Shown: positions 7,373-15,321, counted from the stretch's first letter. The stretch: DNA of 55,506 nt from Antiquaquibacter soli (GCF_030580675.1 NZ_JAUQUB010000008.1:1-55506); one strand, 5' to 3'. The notes: generated from the letters alone by a model not told the origin. Numbers and translations: made by a program.

Positions 7373-7452
7373 TCTCTTGGCTAACGAAGCCACCATTCAC
7401 TCGAGGATGGTCCTTGAGCCAACCGCGCACCGTGAGACGTCAGGATGGGACC

Positions 7453-7938
7453 GTGGCAGTCACTCAGCAACTCGCACGCCTGACCGAGAGGCAGATCGCG
7501 CTCTGCGGCTCCGACGTCGCCATGCTCGAGCGGGTGTGCGGAGGAGAAGAGCTGCCAGCGGACGACTACGCGCAGCTCGACTGGGCGCCGGCGATGCTCA
7601 ACCGAGCAGCGGCTAGGTCAGGGCTGGCACATCGGTTCGTCGAGGCTCTTGAACGATCAACAGCAGGAAGCCGAGAACTTCATCCGGGATATACGGGTCT
7701 GTTCGCGACTTATGAGGCGTTGACATGCCTGAGCGAAGCCGAGACTGCAGCCATAGCCGCATTGCTCGACACAATCGACACTCGCACACTTCTGTCTCCT
7801 CCCGCAGTCGAAGCCGCGAACGAAGGATTTGGAGTCACCGACCCGCAAGGCTATTTGCTCGAAATGTTCGAGCGGCTGAGGGGCTTCTACGACGGCGCGG
7901 CACGCCGCGGGATGGGCATGGCCCTGTGGTGGGATTGA
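7453..7938 (+). CDS. Hypothetical protein of about 161 residues
   Basis: Not recognised. The frame is open from 7210, but that would include the tRNA; the GTG at 7453 is the first plausible start after it. The protein looks helical and soluble (LTERQIALCGSDVAMLERVCGGEELPADDYAQLDWAPAMLNRAA), ending MGMALWWD. Codon use and composition are less G+C-rich than the flanking housekeeping genes. Together with the toxin-antitoxin pair that follows, this suggests acquired DNA next to the tRNA. The ribosome site is weak, so the exact start is uncertain. Confidence 0.55.
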   Translation: MAVTQQLARLTERQIALCGSDVAMLERVCGGEELPADDYAQLDWAPAMLNRAAARSGLAHRFVEALERSTAGSRELHPGYTGLFATYEALTCLSEAETAAIAALLDTIDTRTLLSPPAVEAANEGFGVTDPQGYLLEMFERLRGFYDGAARRGMGMALWWD

Positions 7939-7965
7939 TTTCGCGCAGGTCAAACAGACGTCAAG

Positions 7966-7986
7966 TGTACGGACAATTGCCGTACA
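7966..7986. promoter_or_regulatory. Palindromic operator of the toxin-antitoxin operon
   Basis: TGTACGG (7966-7972) and CCGTACA (7980-7986) are perfect 7-bp arms with a 7-nt centre that itself contains CAATTG. It ends 9 nt before the antitoxin start. DUF1778 antitoxins have a ribbon-helix-helix DNA-binding end and repress their own operon, so this is the likely site. Confidence 0.72.
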
Positions 7987-7995
7987 ATCGCCTCC

Positions 7996-8271
7996 ATGCC
8001 TAACGCGACCAAGTCCGATCGGCTCGAGCTGCGCCTAACCCCCGACCAAAAGTCGGAGATCGAGCAAGCGGCCGCTCTCTCCGGCCGAAGTGTCACCGAC
8101 TTCTCCGTGACCGTCCTGGTGCGAGAGGCCGAGCAAGTGATTCGCTTCGAGCGGGAACTGCACCTGTCGAAGAAGTCGTGGGATGCCTTCAACGAGATCC
8201 TCGACCGACCGGCGAAACCCGTCAGCGGTCTCGCCGACCTTCTCACGCGGCCCACCGTCTTCTCCGATTGA
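7996..8271 (+). CDS. DUF1778 (TacA-like) antitoxin
   Basis: 91 residues. The N-terminal ribbon-helix-helix is visible (SDRLELRLTPDQKSEIEQAAALSGRSVTDFSVTVLVREAEQVI), followed by the C-terminal toxin-binding tail (LSKKSWDAFNEILDRPAKPVSGLADLLTRP), both typical of DUF1778. In the family this tail neutralises a GNAT toxin and the N-terminus represses the operon. The stop codon overlaps the toxin start (TTGA), giving translational coupling. A palindrome precedes the gene. Confidence 0.93.
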   Translation: MPNATKSDRLELRLTPDQKSEIEQAAALSGRSVTDFSVTVLVREAEQVIRFERELHLSKKSWDAFNEILDRPAKPVSGLADLLTRPTVFSD

Positions 8272-8786
8272 GCACGTTCCGCTCCCCTCGCGCGCTCCAG
8301 GCTGGCGACGAGTTCGTCACGTTCGACTGCGGCGAAGCATCCCTCAATGAGTGGTTGCGCTCCCGCGCGCTCAAGAATGAAACCACGGGAGCATCGCGCA
8401 CCTTCGTCACCGTAGAGAACGAATCGGGCAAGGTTGCCGGCTACTACTGCCTGTCGGCGGGCTCCCTCGCGCTCGAGGATGCGTCCGGACGCGTGAAACG
8501 GAACATGCCCTCCCCCATCCCGATCATCCTCATCGGTCGGCTCGCAGTCGACAGGCAGTTCCAGGGGTACGGCCTTGGGGCATCGATGCTTCAGGATGCT
8601 GTGCTCAAAGGCGTCGAGGCATCCCGCTTGCTCGGCGCGCGTGCTTTCGTCGTCGATGCTCTCAATGAGGAAGCCGAGCGGTTCTACCGAAAGTTCGGTT
8701 TTGAGTTGATGCCGCACGCAGCGAAGCGAGCAATGTACCTCCTGGTCGCCGATGCCGAGGCCACGATCGCATCGATCACGGCCTGA
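8268..8786 (+). CDS. GNAT-family toxin (TacT-like acetyltransferase)
   Basis: 172 residues from the TTG at 8268, which overlaps the antitoxin stop. It opens with the family pattern FDCGEASLNEWLRSRALKNE, followed by GASRTFVTVE and the acetyl-CoA-binding loop RQFQGYGLGASML (R/Q-x-x-G-x-G/A form), and ends with FYRKFGFELMP. TacT-type toxins acetylate the amino group of charged tRNA and block translation. The complete operon with operator suggests an active module. The TTG start is inferred from the overlap; the longer open frame upstream is antitoxin shadow. Confidence 0.9.
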   Translation: MSTFRSPRALQAGDEFVTFDCGEASLNEWLRSRALKNETTGASRTFVTVENESGKVAGYYCLSAGSLALEDASGRVKRNMPSPIPIILIGRLAVDRQFQGYGLGASMLQDAVLKGVEASRLLGARAFVVDALNEEAERFYRKFGFELMPHAAKRAMYLLVADAEATIASITA

Positions 8787-8819
8787 CGTGATCGGGGTGC
8801 GACGTGCCACGCTGTACTC

Positions 8820-9776
8820 GTGACCGCACTACCGCGCCAGGGCGTCATGCTGCCCCGCGACCTCCCCGCCGACCGCATCCTGGAGTTCGCCCGGCTCGCT
8901 GAGGAGCTCGGTTTCGACGAGCTGTGGGTGGTCGAGGATCTGGGGTTCCGCGGCGGCATCGCTCAGGCGGCGGCCGTGCTGGGGGCGACATCGCGGGTGC
9001 GCGTCGGCATCGGCATCCTTCCCGCTGCGGTGCGCAACGTCGTGTTCGGGGCGATGGAGCTCGCGACGCTCGCCCAACTGCATCCCGGACGTCTGGACAT
9101 CGGTGTCGGGCACGGCATGCCGGGGTGGCTGAGCCGTGTCGGGGCGTGGCCGGCGCGGCCGCTGTCCTACCTCGAGGCGCATGTGACCGCGCTCACCGCC
9201 CTCCTTCGCGGCGAGACGGTGTCGTCGGATGCACCGCTCGAGTTGCACGGAGTCGCGCTCGAGGCATCCACGCTCCCCGACGTCGTACCCGAGGTCCTGC
9301 TCGGCGTGCGCGGACCCAAGTCGCTCGCGGTATCGGGCCGCATCGCCGCGGGCACCGTGCTCGCCGAGCCGGTGACTCCCGAGTACGCCCGAGCCGCGCT
9401 CAGCCAGATCGCAGCCGACCGCCCGCACCGACTGGTCGCCTACAACGTGGCGGCCGTCGCCGACACGGATGCTGAAGCCCTCGCGATCGCGAGACCCGGG
9501 CTCGAGTGGGTGGGTGATCCCGATTGGGCGCCGCACATCGCGCCCCTCGACTTCGCCGAGGAGTTCGCGACGCTGCGCGCGAACTCGGCGTCGCGCGCTG
9601 AGTTCGCGGCGGCGCTTCCGGACGAGTGGGTGGCGCGACTGGCGCTCGCGGGCACACCCCAGTCGGTGCGGGCCCGCGTGCACGCACTCGGCGAGGCGGG
9701 CGTCACATCGTCGGTGGCCATACCCGTGGGGGCCGACCCGTTCACAGCGACGGTCGCGTTGGCGCGAGCGCTCTGA
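8820..9776 (+). CDS. LLM-class flavin-dependent oxidoreductase (bacterial luciferase-like fold)
   Basis: 318 residues, starting with GTG. The luciferase-like TIM barrel is recognised by FARLAEELGFDELWVVEDLGFRGG, the RVRVGIGILPAAVRN strand and LHPGRLDIGVGHGMPGWL. Members use reduced FMN or F420 to oxidise varied substrates; the substrate cannot be inferred here. It is transcribed alone, between the TA pair and an FBP-domain gene, with no partner reductase nearby. Confidence 0.9.
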   Translation: MTALPRQGVMLPRDLPADRILEFARLAEELGFDELWVVEDLGFRGGIAQAAAVLGATSRVRVGIGILPAAVRNVVFGAMELATLAQLHPGRLDIGVGHGMPGWLSRVGAWPARPLSYLEAHVTALTALLRGETVSSDAPLELHGVALEASTLPDVVPEVLLGVRGPKSLAVSGRIAAGTVLAEPVTPEYARAALSQIAADRPHRLVAYNVAAVADTDAEALAIARPGLEWVGDPDWAPHIAPLDFAEEFATLRANSASRAEFAAALPDEWVARLALAGTPQSVRARVHALGEAGVTSSVAIPVGADPFTATVALARAL

Positions 9777-9866
9777 GCGCGCGCTAGTCATCGGCGGGAT
9801 CTTTCGCATCGCCGTGTCGATGTCCCATCGCGGGATAGTCCCCGCCACCAGGCGTACCATCGAACC

Positions 9867-9926
9867 ATGCATTCCTCAGTCATGCGGTTGGAGGTCGGCG
9901 GCGGTTCATCCGCCGTCGGCAGATAG
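9867..9926 (+). CDS. Possible 19-codon leader peptide upstream of the FBP gene
   Basis: A short frame ATG-CAT-TCC to TAG encodes 19 residues (MHSSVMRLEVGGGSSAVGR). TACCAT at 9855-9860 lies 6 nt before its ATG, as for a leaderless transcript, but no convincing -35 is seen. A hairpin GGCTCCC-N5-GGGAGCC (9937-9955) separates it from the FBP gene. The arrangement looks like an attenuator leader; chance is also possible for a frame this short. Confidence 0.3.
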   Translation: MHSSVMRLEVGGGSSAVGR

Positions 9927-9936
9927 CGCTGCCCTC

Positions 9937-9955
9937 GGCTCCCCTCGCGGGAGCC
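9937..9955 (+). promoter_or_regulatory. Hairpin in the leader of the FBP gene
   Basis: GGCTCCC (9937-9943) and GGGAGCC (9949-9955) form a 7-bp stem with a 5-nt loop between the short leader frame and the AAAGAG ribosome site of the next gene. It could be part of a translation-sensing leader; no T tract follows. Confidence 0.4.
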
Positions 9956-9996
9956 GTCGCTTCGCCGTACCCACCGACTGACTGAAAGAGAACATC

Positions 9997-10494
9997 ATGC
10001 TGCCCCTCGACGAGCACGTCATCCGTGCATCCTTCGTCAACGCGTCCCGCAAGGAGATCGCCGACCTCACCCTGCCCACCGACTTCGACGACCTCGCGTG
10101 GGCGAACCTCGACTACCTCGGCTGGCGCGACCCCAAGCTGCCCAAGCTGCCCAAGCGCGCCTACATCGTGGTCCCGATCGGCGACGAGCTGATCGGGGTG
10201 GTGCTGAAGCGCGCCGACGCCGACCCCCGCAACCGGGCCCAGTGCCAGTGGTGCCAGGATGTCACGCTCCCCAACGACGTCGTGCTCTACAGCGCCAAAC
10301 GCGCGGGCCACGCCGGCCGCAGCGGCAGCACGCTGGGAACGCTCATTTGCGAGGACTTCCAGTGCTCGAAGAACGTGCGCATGCTCCCGCCGTCGGCCCA
10401 CCTCGGCTTCGACCGCGAGGCCGCTCGGGATGCCCGCATCCTGGGCCTGCGCGATCGCTCCGCGGGCTTCGCACTCGAGGTGGCGCTCGAGTAA
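9997..10494 (+). CDS. FBP-domain (FusB/EF-G-binding type zinc finger) protein
   Basis: 165 residues. The C-terminal half carries a treble-clef zinc finger with CQWCQD and, about 45 residues later, CEDFQCSKN, as in the FBP_C domain of EF-G-binding FusB/FusC proteins. In staphylococci these bind EF-G and release ribosomes stalled by fusidic acid. Actinobacterial members usually lack a proven role. Here the N-terminal part (LPLDEHVIRASFVNASRKEIADLTLP) matches the family layout. It is a single gene preceded by a possible leader peptide and hairpin. Confidence 0.85.
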   Translation: MLPLDEHVIRASFVNASRKEIADLTLPTDFDDLAWANLDYLGWRDPKLPKLPKRAYIVVPIGDELIGVVLKRADADPRNRAQCQWCQDVTLPNDVVLYSAKRAGHAGRSGSTLGTLICEDFQCSKNVRMLPPSAHLGFDREAARDARILGLRDRSAGFALEVALE

Positions 10495-10560
10495 CCCCCA
10501 GCGCCAGCACCCCGGAATTGGCCACTGACACCCGCGCCCCCGCGCGCCTACGCTCGCGGG

Positions 10561-11589
10561 ATGCGCGAGTTCCAGGGTGAGGTCTTCGAGGGTGCGGAGC
10601 GGTTCCTCAACTCCGCCACGTACGGGCTGCCGTCGCGACGGCAGTCGGAGGCGCTGCACGCCGCCCTCCGGCAGTGGGAGCTCGGCGAGCTGGTGCCCTC
10701 GGACTTCGACGCGTCGGTGGCGGCTGCGCGGCAGGCGTTCGCGGCGATGGCGGGGGTCGAGGCATCCAGTGTCTCGATGGGCGGGAGCGTGTCATCCCTG
10801 CTCGGACTGGTCGCGGCGGCGCTGCCCGACGGCACCCGGGTGGCGACGTTCACGGGCGAGTTCACGAGCGTGAGCGCGCCGTTCGCCGAGCAGGGCGACC
10901 GCGGCGTCACTGTCACGCCGCTCGACCCCGGCGAGTTGGAGCGCCGTGCGGGCGAGTTCGACGTCGTGAGCGTGAGCCTCGTGCAGTCGTCCGACGGTCG
11001 GGTGCTCGACGTGACGACGCTGAGAGCGGCGGTCGCCGGCACCAAAACGCGCGTCATCCTCGACGTCACCCAGGCGATGGGCTGGATGCGCCTCGACACA
11101 GCGTGGGCGGACGTCGTCGTCGGCGGCAGCTACAAGTGGCTGCTCTCGCCACGCGGGGCGGCGTGGATGCACCTCGCCCCGTCGCTCGCCGACGAGCTCA
11201 CCGCGCACGCCGCCAACTGGTACTCCTCGGAGACCCCGTGGTCGAACACGTACGCGCTGCCGTCGCTGCAGGCCCCGGATGCCCGCCGCCTCGACGCCTC
11301 GCCCGCCTGGTTCACCCTCCTCGGCGCCGGCATCGCCATGCCGTGGCTCGCCTCGCTCGACGCGACCGCGGTGCAGGAGCACTGCATCGGGCTCGCGAAC
11401 CGGGTGCGGAGCGAGCTCGGGCTGCCGCCCGGCGACTCCGCGATCCTCGCACTCGACGCCCCCGACGCCGCCGGTCGCCTCGCGGACGCTGGCATCCGCG
11501 CCGCAGTGCGCGCCGGGAGGGTGCGCGTGAGCTTCCACCTGTACAACACCGACGACGACGTGGATGCCCTGCTGACCGCCCTCGCCTAG
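10561..11589 (+). CDS. PLP-dependent aminotransferase class V-fold enzyme
   Basis: 342 residues of fold-type I. The PLP lysine lies in VVGGSYKWLLSPRG, preceded by the cofactor-binding Asp in VILDVTQAMGWM. The N-terminus (FLNSATYGLPSR) forms the usual substrate loop. The class includes cysteine desulfurases, kynureninase and isopenicillin-N epimerase-like enzymes. No cysteine stands at the position expected for a desulfurase, so an aminotransferase or epimerase role is more likely. ATG follows a GC-rich 66-nt spacer with no clear ribosome site, and a leaderless start is possible. Confidence 0.85.
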   Translation: MREFQGEVFEGAERFLNSATYGLPSRRQSEALHAALRQWELGELVPSDFDASVAAARQAFAAMAGVEASSVSMGGSVSSLLGLVAAALPDGTRVATFTGEFTSVSAPFAEQGDRGVTVTPLDPGELERRAGEFDVVSVSLVQSSDGRVLDVTTLRAAVAGTKTRVILDVTQAMGWMRLDTAWADVVVGGSYKWLLSPRGAAWMHLAPSLADELTAHAANWYSSETPWSNTYALPSLQAPDARRLDASPAWFTLLGAGIAMPWLASLDATAVQEHCIGLANRVRSELGLPPGDSAILALDAPDAAGRLADAGIRAAVRAGRVRVSFHLYNTDDDVDALLTALA

Positions 11590-12206
11590 CCGCGCTCCGA
11601 GGCGTCCCGCAGCTCCGCCGCGATGCGGCCGAGCGCGGCCACCTCGCCGGCCTCGCCCGCCGCAGCGCCGACCGCGATCGCGTCGACACCCGCCTCGAAG
11701 TACTCCCGCGCCGTCGCCGAGCTCATGCCGCCGGTCGCGACGATCCGCACCCCCGGGAACGGCCCGCGCATCGCCCGCACCCACCCGGCCCCCAGCTGCG
11801 CCGCCGGGAACATCTTCACCCAGCCGCACCCGAGCGCGACGGCGGCCTGGATGTCGCTCGCCGTCGCCACCCCCGGCAGGTGGGGCAGGCCCGCCGCGGC
11901 CGACGCGCGCACGACCTCGGCGTCGACGCCGGGGGCGACGGTGAACGCCGCACCCAGGTCCTGGGCGCGCGCCACGAGCTCGGTGGAGACGATGGTTCCG
12001 GCACCGACGGCGCGAGACCGCTCCTCGCCGGCGCGCACGAGCGCGGCGAGAGCCGCGGCATCCGCGTCCGTCTGCAACGGGATCTCGACCAGGCCGACGC
12101 CGCCGTCCCACGCGCGCTGGGCGATCTCGACGCTGCGCTCCGCTCCGAGGCCGCGCAGGATGAGCATGAACGGCGAGCGCTCGAACTCGGTGGTGAAGTC
12201 GATCAT
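11586..12206 (-). CDS. eda: KDPG/KHG-type aldolase
   Basis: 206 residues, a class I aldolase TIM barrel. The Schiff-base lysine is in GCGWVKMFPAAQLG, the catalytic Glu in GLVEIPLQT, and the phosphate loop is VATGGMSS. The family cleaves 2-keto-3-deoxy-6-phosphogluconate or the 4-hydroxy analogue. No KDG kinase or Edd lies nearby, so the substrate is open; 6-phospho sugar-acid variants exist. The start overlaps the stop of the MFS gene by 4 nt, implying one operon. Confidence 0.87.
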   Translation of the reverse strand: MIDFTTEFERSPFMLILRGLGAERSVEIAQRAWDGGVGLVEIPLQTDADAAALAALVRAGEERSRAVGAGTIVSTELVARAQDLGAAFTVAPGVDAEVVRASAAAGLPHLPGVATASDIQAAVALGCGWVKMFPAAQLGAGWVRAMRGPFPGVRIVATGGMSSATAREYFEAGVDAIAVGAAAGEAGEVAALGRIAAELRDASERG

Positions 12207-13462
12207 GCGCCCTGCCCTTCCGCTTCGTCCACGACCGGTTTCGCCGCCGCGATCTGGGAGATCGACCGCCACACGATCACCAGGGTGACCGCGGCGCCGC
12301 CGAACGCGAACCACCACGGCGCGGTCAGGCCCCACGCCTGCGCGATGACACCGCCGAGAGCCTGCCCGATCACGAGGCCGCCGAACACGCCCACCATGTT
12401 GACCGAGGCGATTCGACCCTGCAGCCGCATCGGCACGAGCCGCTGACGCACGGTCGTCGAGATCGTGCCCCACACGAACGCGTAGACGCCGAAGCCGAAC
12501 ATGATCGCGAACGCCACCCACGGGATGCTCGTGAGGGCGAACCCCAGGTGCATGAGCACCTCGAGCGAGAGGCACACGCGCATGAGTGTCGCGAAGGAGA
12601 CGTGGCGCTCGAGCCATCCGAACGACACCGTCCCGACGAGCCCGCCGAGCGCCGACGCGGTCGTCAGCACCCCGAACCCGACCGGCCCCATATTCAGGTG
12701 CTCGGTCGCGTACAACACGAGAATGCCCCACGGCGCCGCCCACGTGACGTTGAACAGCAGGATGATCAGCACGAGCGTGCGCACGGGGGCGTTGTGCCGC
12801 AGCCACCGCAACCCCTCCCGGATCGGCTGCACCCGCACCCCGTCGGCGGGCTCGTCGTGCGGCGGCACGGGGGTGCTCGCGATGCGCGCGATGAGCAGCA
12901 CCGCGAGGCTCACGCACACGATCTGCACGAGGAACGGCCAGAACGAGCCGAGCGCGAACAGGAAGGCGCCGAGCGGCGGGCCGGCGAGCTGGTTGCCGAC
13001 GAGGAACCCGGCCTGCAGCCGCGCATTGCCGACGCCGAGGTCGGCGGGCTTGACGATCATCGGCAGCAGGGTGCTGCCGGCCGAGTCGGCGAACACCTCC
13101 GCAACGCCATAGAGGAACGAGGTCGCGAGCACGATCCACACGGTCGCCTGGCCCGTCAGGAGGAAGACGACGAGCGCGGCGACGACGACCGCGCGCGACG
13201 CGTTCGCGATGATGACGAGCCGCCGCCGGTCGTAGTGGTCGGCGATCGAGCCCGCGAGGAGCCCGAACAGCAGCCACGGCAGGAACTGCATCATCGCCCC
13301 CGCGGCGACGAGGATCGGCGACGACGTCAGCGACGCGATGAGCAGCGGGGCGGCCGACAGCGCGATACCGTCCCCGAGGTTGCTCGTCCACGAGGAGGCG
13401 AGCAGCCACCGGAAGTCCCGGCCCAGGCGACGAGGGGCGATCCATTCACCGGGGTGGAGCAT
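12203..13462 (-). CDS. MFS transporter (DHA3/enterobactin-exporter-like)
   Basis: 419 residues with about 12 membrane helices. The loop 2-3 motif GLLAGSIADHYDRRRLVIIANASRA is the signature of the MFS_3 (EntS/macrolide exporter-like) group. The C-terminal half repeats the pattern (FGWLERHVSFATLMRVC). These proteins are proton-driven drug or siderophore exporters. It heads an operon with the KDPG-type aldolase, an unusual partner, so a sugar-acid efflux role is conceivable but not shown by sequence. Confidence 0.87.
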   Translation of the reverse strand: MLHPGEWIAPRRLGRDFRWLLASSWTSNLGDGIALSAAPLLIASLTSSPILVAAGAMMQFLPWLLFGLLAGSIADHYDRRRLVIIANASRAVVVAALVVFLLTGQATVWIVLATSFLYGVAEVFADSAGSTLLPMIVKPADLGVGNARLQAGFLVGNQLAGPPLGAFLFALGSFWPFLVQIVCVSLAVLLIARIASTPVPPHDEPADGVRVQPIREGLRWLRHNAPVRTLVLIILLFNVTWAAPWGILVLYATEHLNMGPVGFGVLTTASALGGLVGTVSFGWLERHVSFATLMRVCLSLEVLMHLGFALTSIPWVAFAIMFGFGVYAFVWGTISTTVRQRLVPMRLQGRIASVNMVGVFGGLVIGQALGGVIAQAWGLTAPWWFAFGGAAVTLVIVWRSISQIAAAKPVVDEAEGQGA

Positions 13463-13485
13463 CCGGCCATCCTATGACGACGGCG

Positions 13486-13782
13486 TCACCCCCACGGGTC
13501 GGGCTGCGTCGGCCACGTGATGCCCGCATAGGGGGCGCCGGATGGCACGCTGCGCGAGATCCACCGCTGGTGCGCGTTTTTCGCCGCCCCCGCCAACGTC
13601 GTGTAGTACCCCAGGATCGGCCCCACCTCCTGACGCCGCCACGCCCGGACGCGGTACCCCCGCTCGGGGCCGCGCTTCACGAAGTCGATGAGGGCGAATG
13701 GCCGCCCCATCGAGTCCTCCATCACCCACCGGCCCGGCTGGTACTCGCGGGCCTGGAGGATCGGGTGCCAGTCTCGGGCCAC
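13486..13782 (-). CDS. Small conserved hypothetical protein (98 aa)
   Basis: Starts at GTG 13782 (VARDWHPILQAREYQPGRWVMED) and is rich in Trp and Tyr (about 5 Trp in 98 residues), with compact alpha/beta character. The larger open frame (to 14307) is not used: upstream sequence is low-complexity and contains the 13.9-kb inverted repeat. No domain recognised. The gene ends 23 nt upstream of the MFS start on the same strand, so it may be the first gene of that operon. Confidence 0.7.
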   Translation of the reverse strand: MARDWHPILQAREYQPGRWVMEDSMGRPFALIDFVKRGPERGYRVRAWRRQEVGPILGYYTTLAGAAKNAHQRWISRSVPSGAPYAGITWPTQPDPWG

Positions 13783-13881
13783 TCGTGCTGCTCCTCGGTC
13801 GAAGCATCCGGCCCTGCTGGGTCCACTGTAGGGGCGCGCACCGACGCGGGTGTTGCTGGGTGCTGCGCCCTCCCCTGACCG

Positions 13882-13939
13882 CGAGTGTTCCGAAAGTGCC
13901 GCTTCGAGCGCCTCCGGAGCGGCACTTTCGGAACACTCG
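13882..13939. repeat. Perfect inverted repeat, 22-bp arms
   Basis: The left arm at 13882-13903 (CGAGTGTTCCGAAA then GTGCCGCT) and the right arm at 13918-13939 are exact complements around a 14-nt loop. It lies between two divergent small genes. It has no transposase and no T tract. The TTCCGAAA core is shared with the repeats at 24856 and 48478. Confidence 0.88.
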
Positions 13940-13995
13940 ACGACGTGTCGTGCTGTTGCGGGATCGAGCCCGCACCGACGCGCACACTGGGTGTC

Positions 13996-14295
13996 ATGAC
14001 GGATGCCCGCGCTCGGGATGACCTCCTCGGGGCGGTCGGCATGCCTCTGGGCATCCTCGCCGTCCTGCTCAGCGCGACGCCGATGCTGCCGATCGCCATT
14101 CCGTGGCTCAGCTGGGCTCCCGCTGCCGTTCCGTTGGTGCTCGGGTGGGTGGGGTGGCGGCGCGCCCGGCGGTTCGGTGCGGCACGCTACCTCTCCGTTG
14201 CCTCCCTCGTCTTGGGAATCGCCGCACTCCTCATGATCCTTGGCTGGTTCATCCTCGCGGTGGCCCTGCGTACGCTCTCTGATCAGGGCACCTAA
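13996..14295 (+). CDS. Small integral membrane protein (99 aa)
   Basis: About three hydrophobic segments (LLGAVGMPLGILAVLLSATPMLPIA, LSWAPAAVPLVLGWVGW, VASLVLGIAALLMILGWFILAVAL) separated by a basic loop (RRARRFGAARY). The start ATG at 13996 follows the inverted repeat. The composition resembles DUF4190-like small membrane proteins, but I do not assign a family. Function unknown. Confidence 0.7.
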   Translation: MTDARARDDLLGAVGMPLGILAVLLSATPMLPIAIPWLSWAPAAVPLVLGWVGWRRARRFGAARYLSVASLVLGIAALLMILGWFILAVALRTLSDQGT

Positions 14296-14341
14296 GCTGC
14301 GCCGCACGGCGTGCAGCTCCGCAACCTGCCACTATCGAGTC

Positions 14342-14965
14342 GTGCCTCGACGACTCTCCCGCCCTGCCCTCGCTGCCGCCGCCGGCCTGTCCGCCCTCGC
14401 CGGCTACGTGGACGGCATCGCGTTCGTCTTCCTCGGCGGGTACTTCGTGTCGTTCATGAGCGGCAACACCACCCAGGGCAGCGTCGAGCTCGTCCGGGGC
14501 GGGTCGTGGTGGCTCGCGTTCGTGCTCGTCGTCGCGTTCGTCGCGGGGGTCGTCGGCGGCAGCCTCCTCGGACGGATGCCCGCGCGCCGCGAATCGGCGG
14601 TGCTCGGGCTCGTGGCCGCCGTCCTGCTCGTCGGCGCCCTCCTGGCGACCGCCGGGTACTCCGCCGCCGCGGGCGCTGCCCTCGCCGCCGCGATGGGCGC
14701 GGTCAACACGGTCTTCATCACGGACGGCCAGGCCGTGGGACTCACCTACATGACCGGCGCTCTCGTGAAGGTCGGGCAGGAACTGGTCGCGGCGTTCCGC
14801 GGTGGCAGCCGCTGGGGTTGGGCGCCGCACCTCGTGCTGTGGCTGGCTATCGCGGGGGGCGCGGTACTGGGCGCCGCGGTGTACTCGGGGCTGGGCATCC
14901 ACGCGCTGTGGCTGGCGGTCGGTGGGGCCGCAGTCGGCGCAATCGTGGCGTGGAGGAGCAGGTAG
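14342..14965 (+). CDS. YoaK/DUF1275-family membrane protein
   Basis: 207 residues with about six membrane helices. The family signature AGYVDGIAFVFLGGYFVSFMSGNTTQ near the N-terminus and AAMGAVNTVFITDGQAVGLTYMTGALVKVGQEL in the second half are clear. Its physiological role is unknown; some relatives have been proposed as transporters. It starts with GTG at 14342 and ends 2 nt before the stop of the convergent gene. Confidence 0.88.
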   Translation: MPRRLSRPALAAAAGLSALAGYVDGIAFVFLGGYFVSFMSGNTTQGSVELVRGGSWWLAFVLVVAFVAGVVGGSLLGRMPARRESAVLGLVAAVLLVGALLATAGYSAAAGAALAAAMGAVNTVFITDGQAVGLTYMTGALVKVGQELVAAFRGGSRWGWAPHLVLWLAIAGGAVLGAAVYSGLGIHALWLAVGGAAVGAIVAWRSR

Positions 14966-14967
14966 CC

Positions 14968-15321
14968 TCAGCCGCGCTGGATCTGGATGACGTCGCGCCC
15001 GGAGCGGTCGGCGCGCTCGGTGCCGTCGGGCTCGTGCGTGAGGTGCACGCCGTCGGGACCGTTGGCGGCCTGCATGAGCTCCTCGATCCACGCCCGGTTG
15101 AGGGCGGGCCGCCTGCTGCCTTCGAACATGAAGGCCAGGTCGATAGTGGGCGAGAGCCACAGGGTGGCGTAGCCGCTGCCGGACTGGCGGTCGAACTCGA
15201 CGTTGAGGGCGAACGGCTCCTTACGGCGGAACTTCGCGAGGATGACGGCGCGCAGGTGGGCGAGAACGCGGTCATCCATCGGGATTCGCTCCTGGGTGGC
15301 CCCGTATGCCAGATAGCCCAC
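14968..15321 (-). CDS. DUF7882-like small protein (117 aa)
   Basis: The protein begins VGYLAYGATQERIPMDDRVLAHLRAVILAKFRRKEPFAL, a pattern I associate with the roughly 100-aa Microbacteriaceae family often mislabelled ATP-dependent DNA ligase. The GTG at 15321 is chosen because GGGAGGAG lies 3-10 nt upstream and the conserved GYL-YG start is then included; the ATG at 15279 would lose it. Other blocks are SGYATLWLSP, FEGSRRPALNRAWIEELMQAANGPDGV. Function unknown. Confidence 0.82.
   Translation of the reverse strand: MGYLAYGATQERIPMDDRVLAHLRAVILAKFRRKEPFALNVEFDRQSGSGYATLWLSPTIDLAFMFEGSRRPALNRAWIEELMQAANGPDGVHLTHEPDGTERADRSGRDVIQIQRG

Noticed and set aside
7210-7452. Upstream extension of the 161-aa hypothetical protein
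   Set aside because: The extension runs through the tRNA-Lys gene.
13783-14307. Extension of the 98-aa protein to a 273-aa frame
   Set aside because: The extra region is low-complexity, overlaps an inverted repeat and a membrane-protein gene on the other strand, and has no ribosome site.
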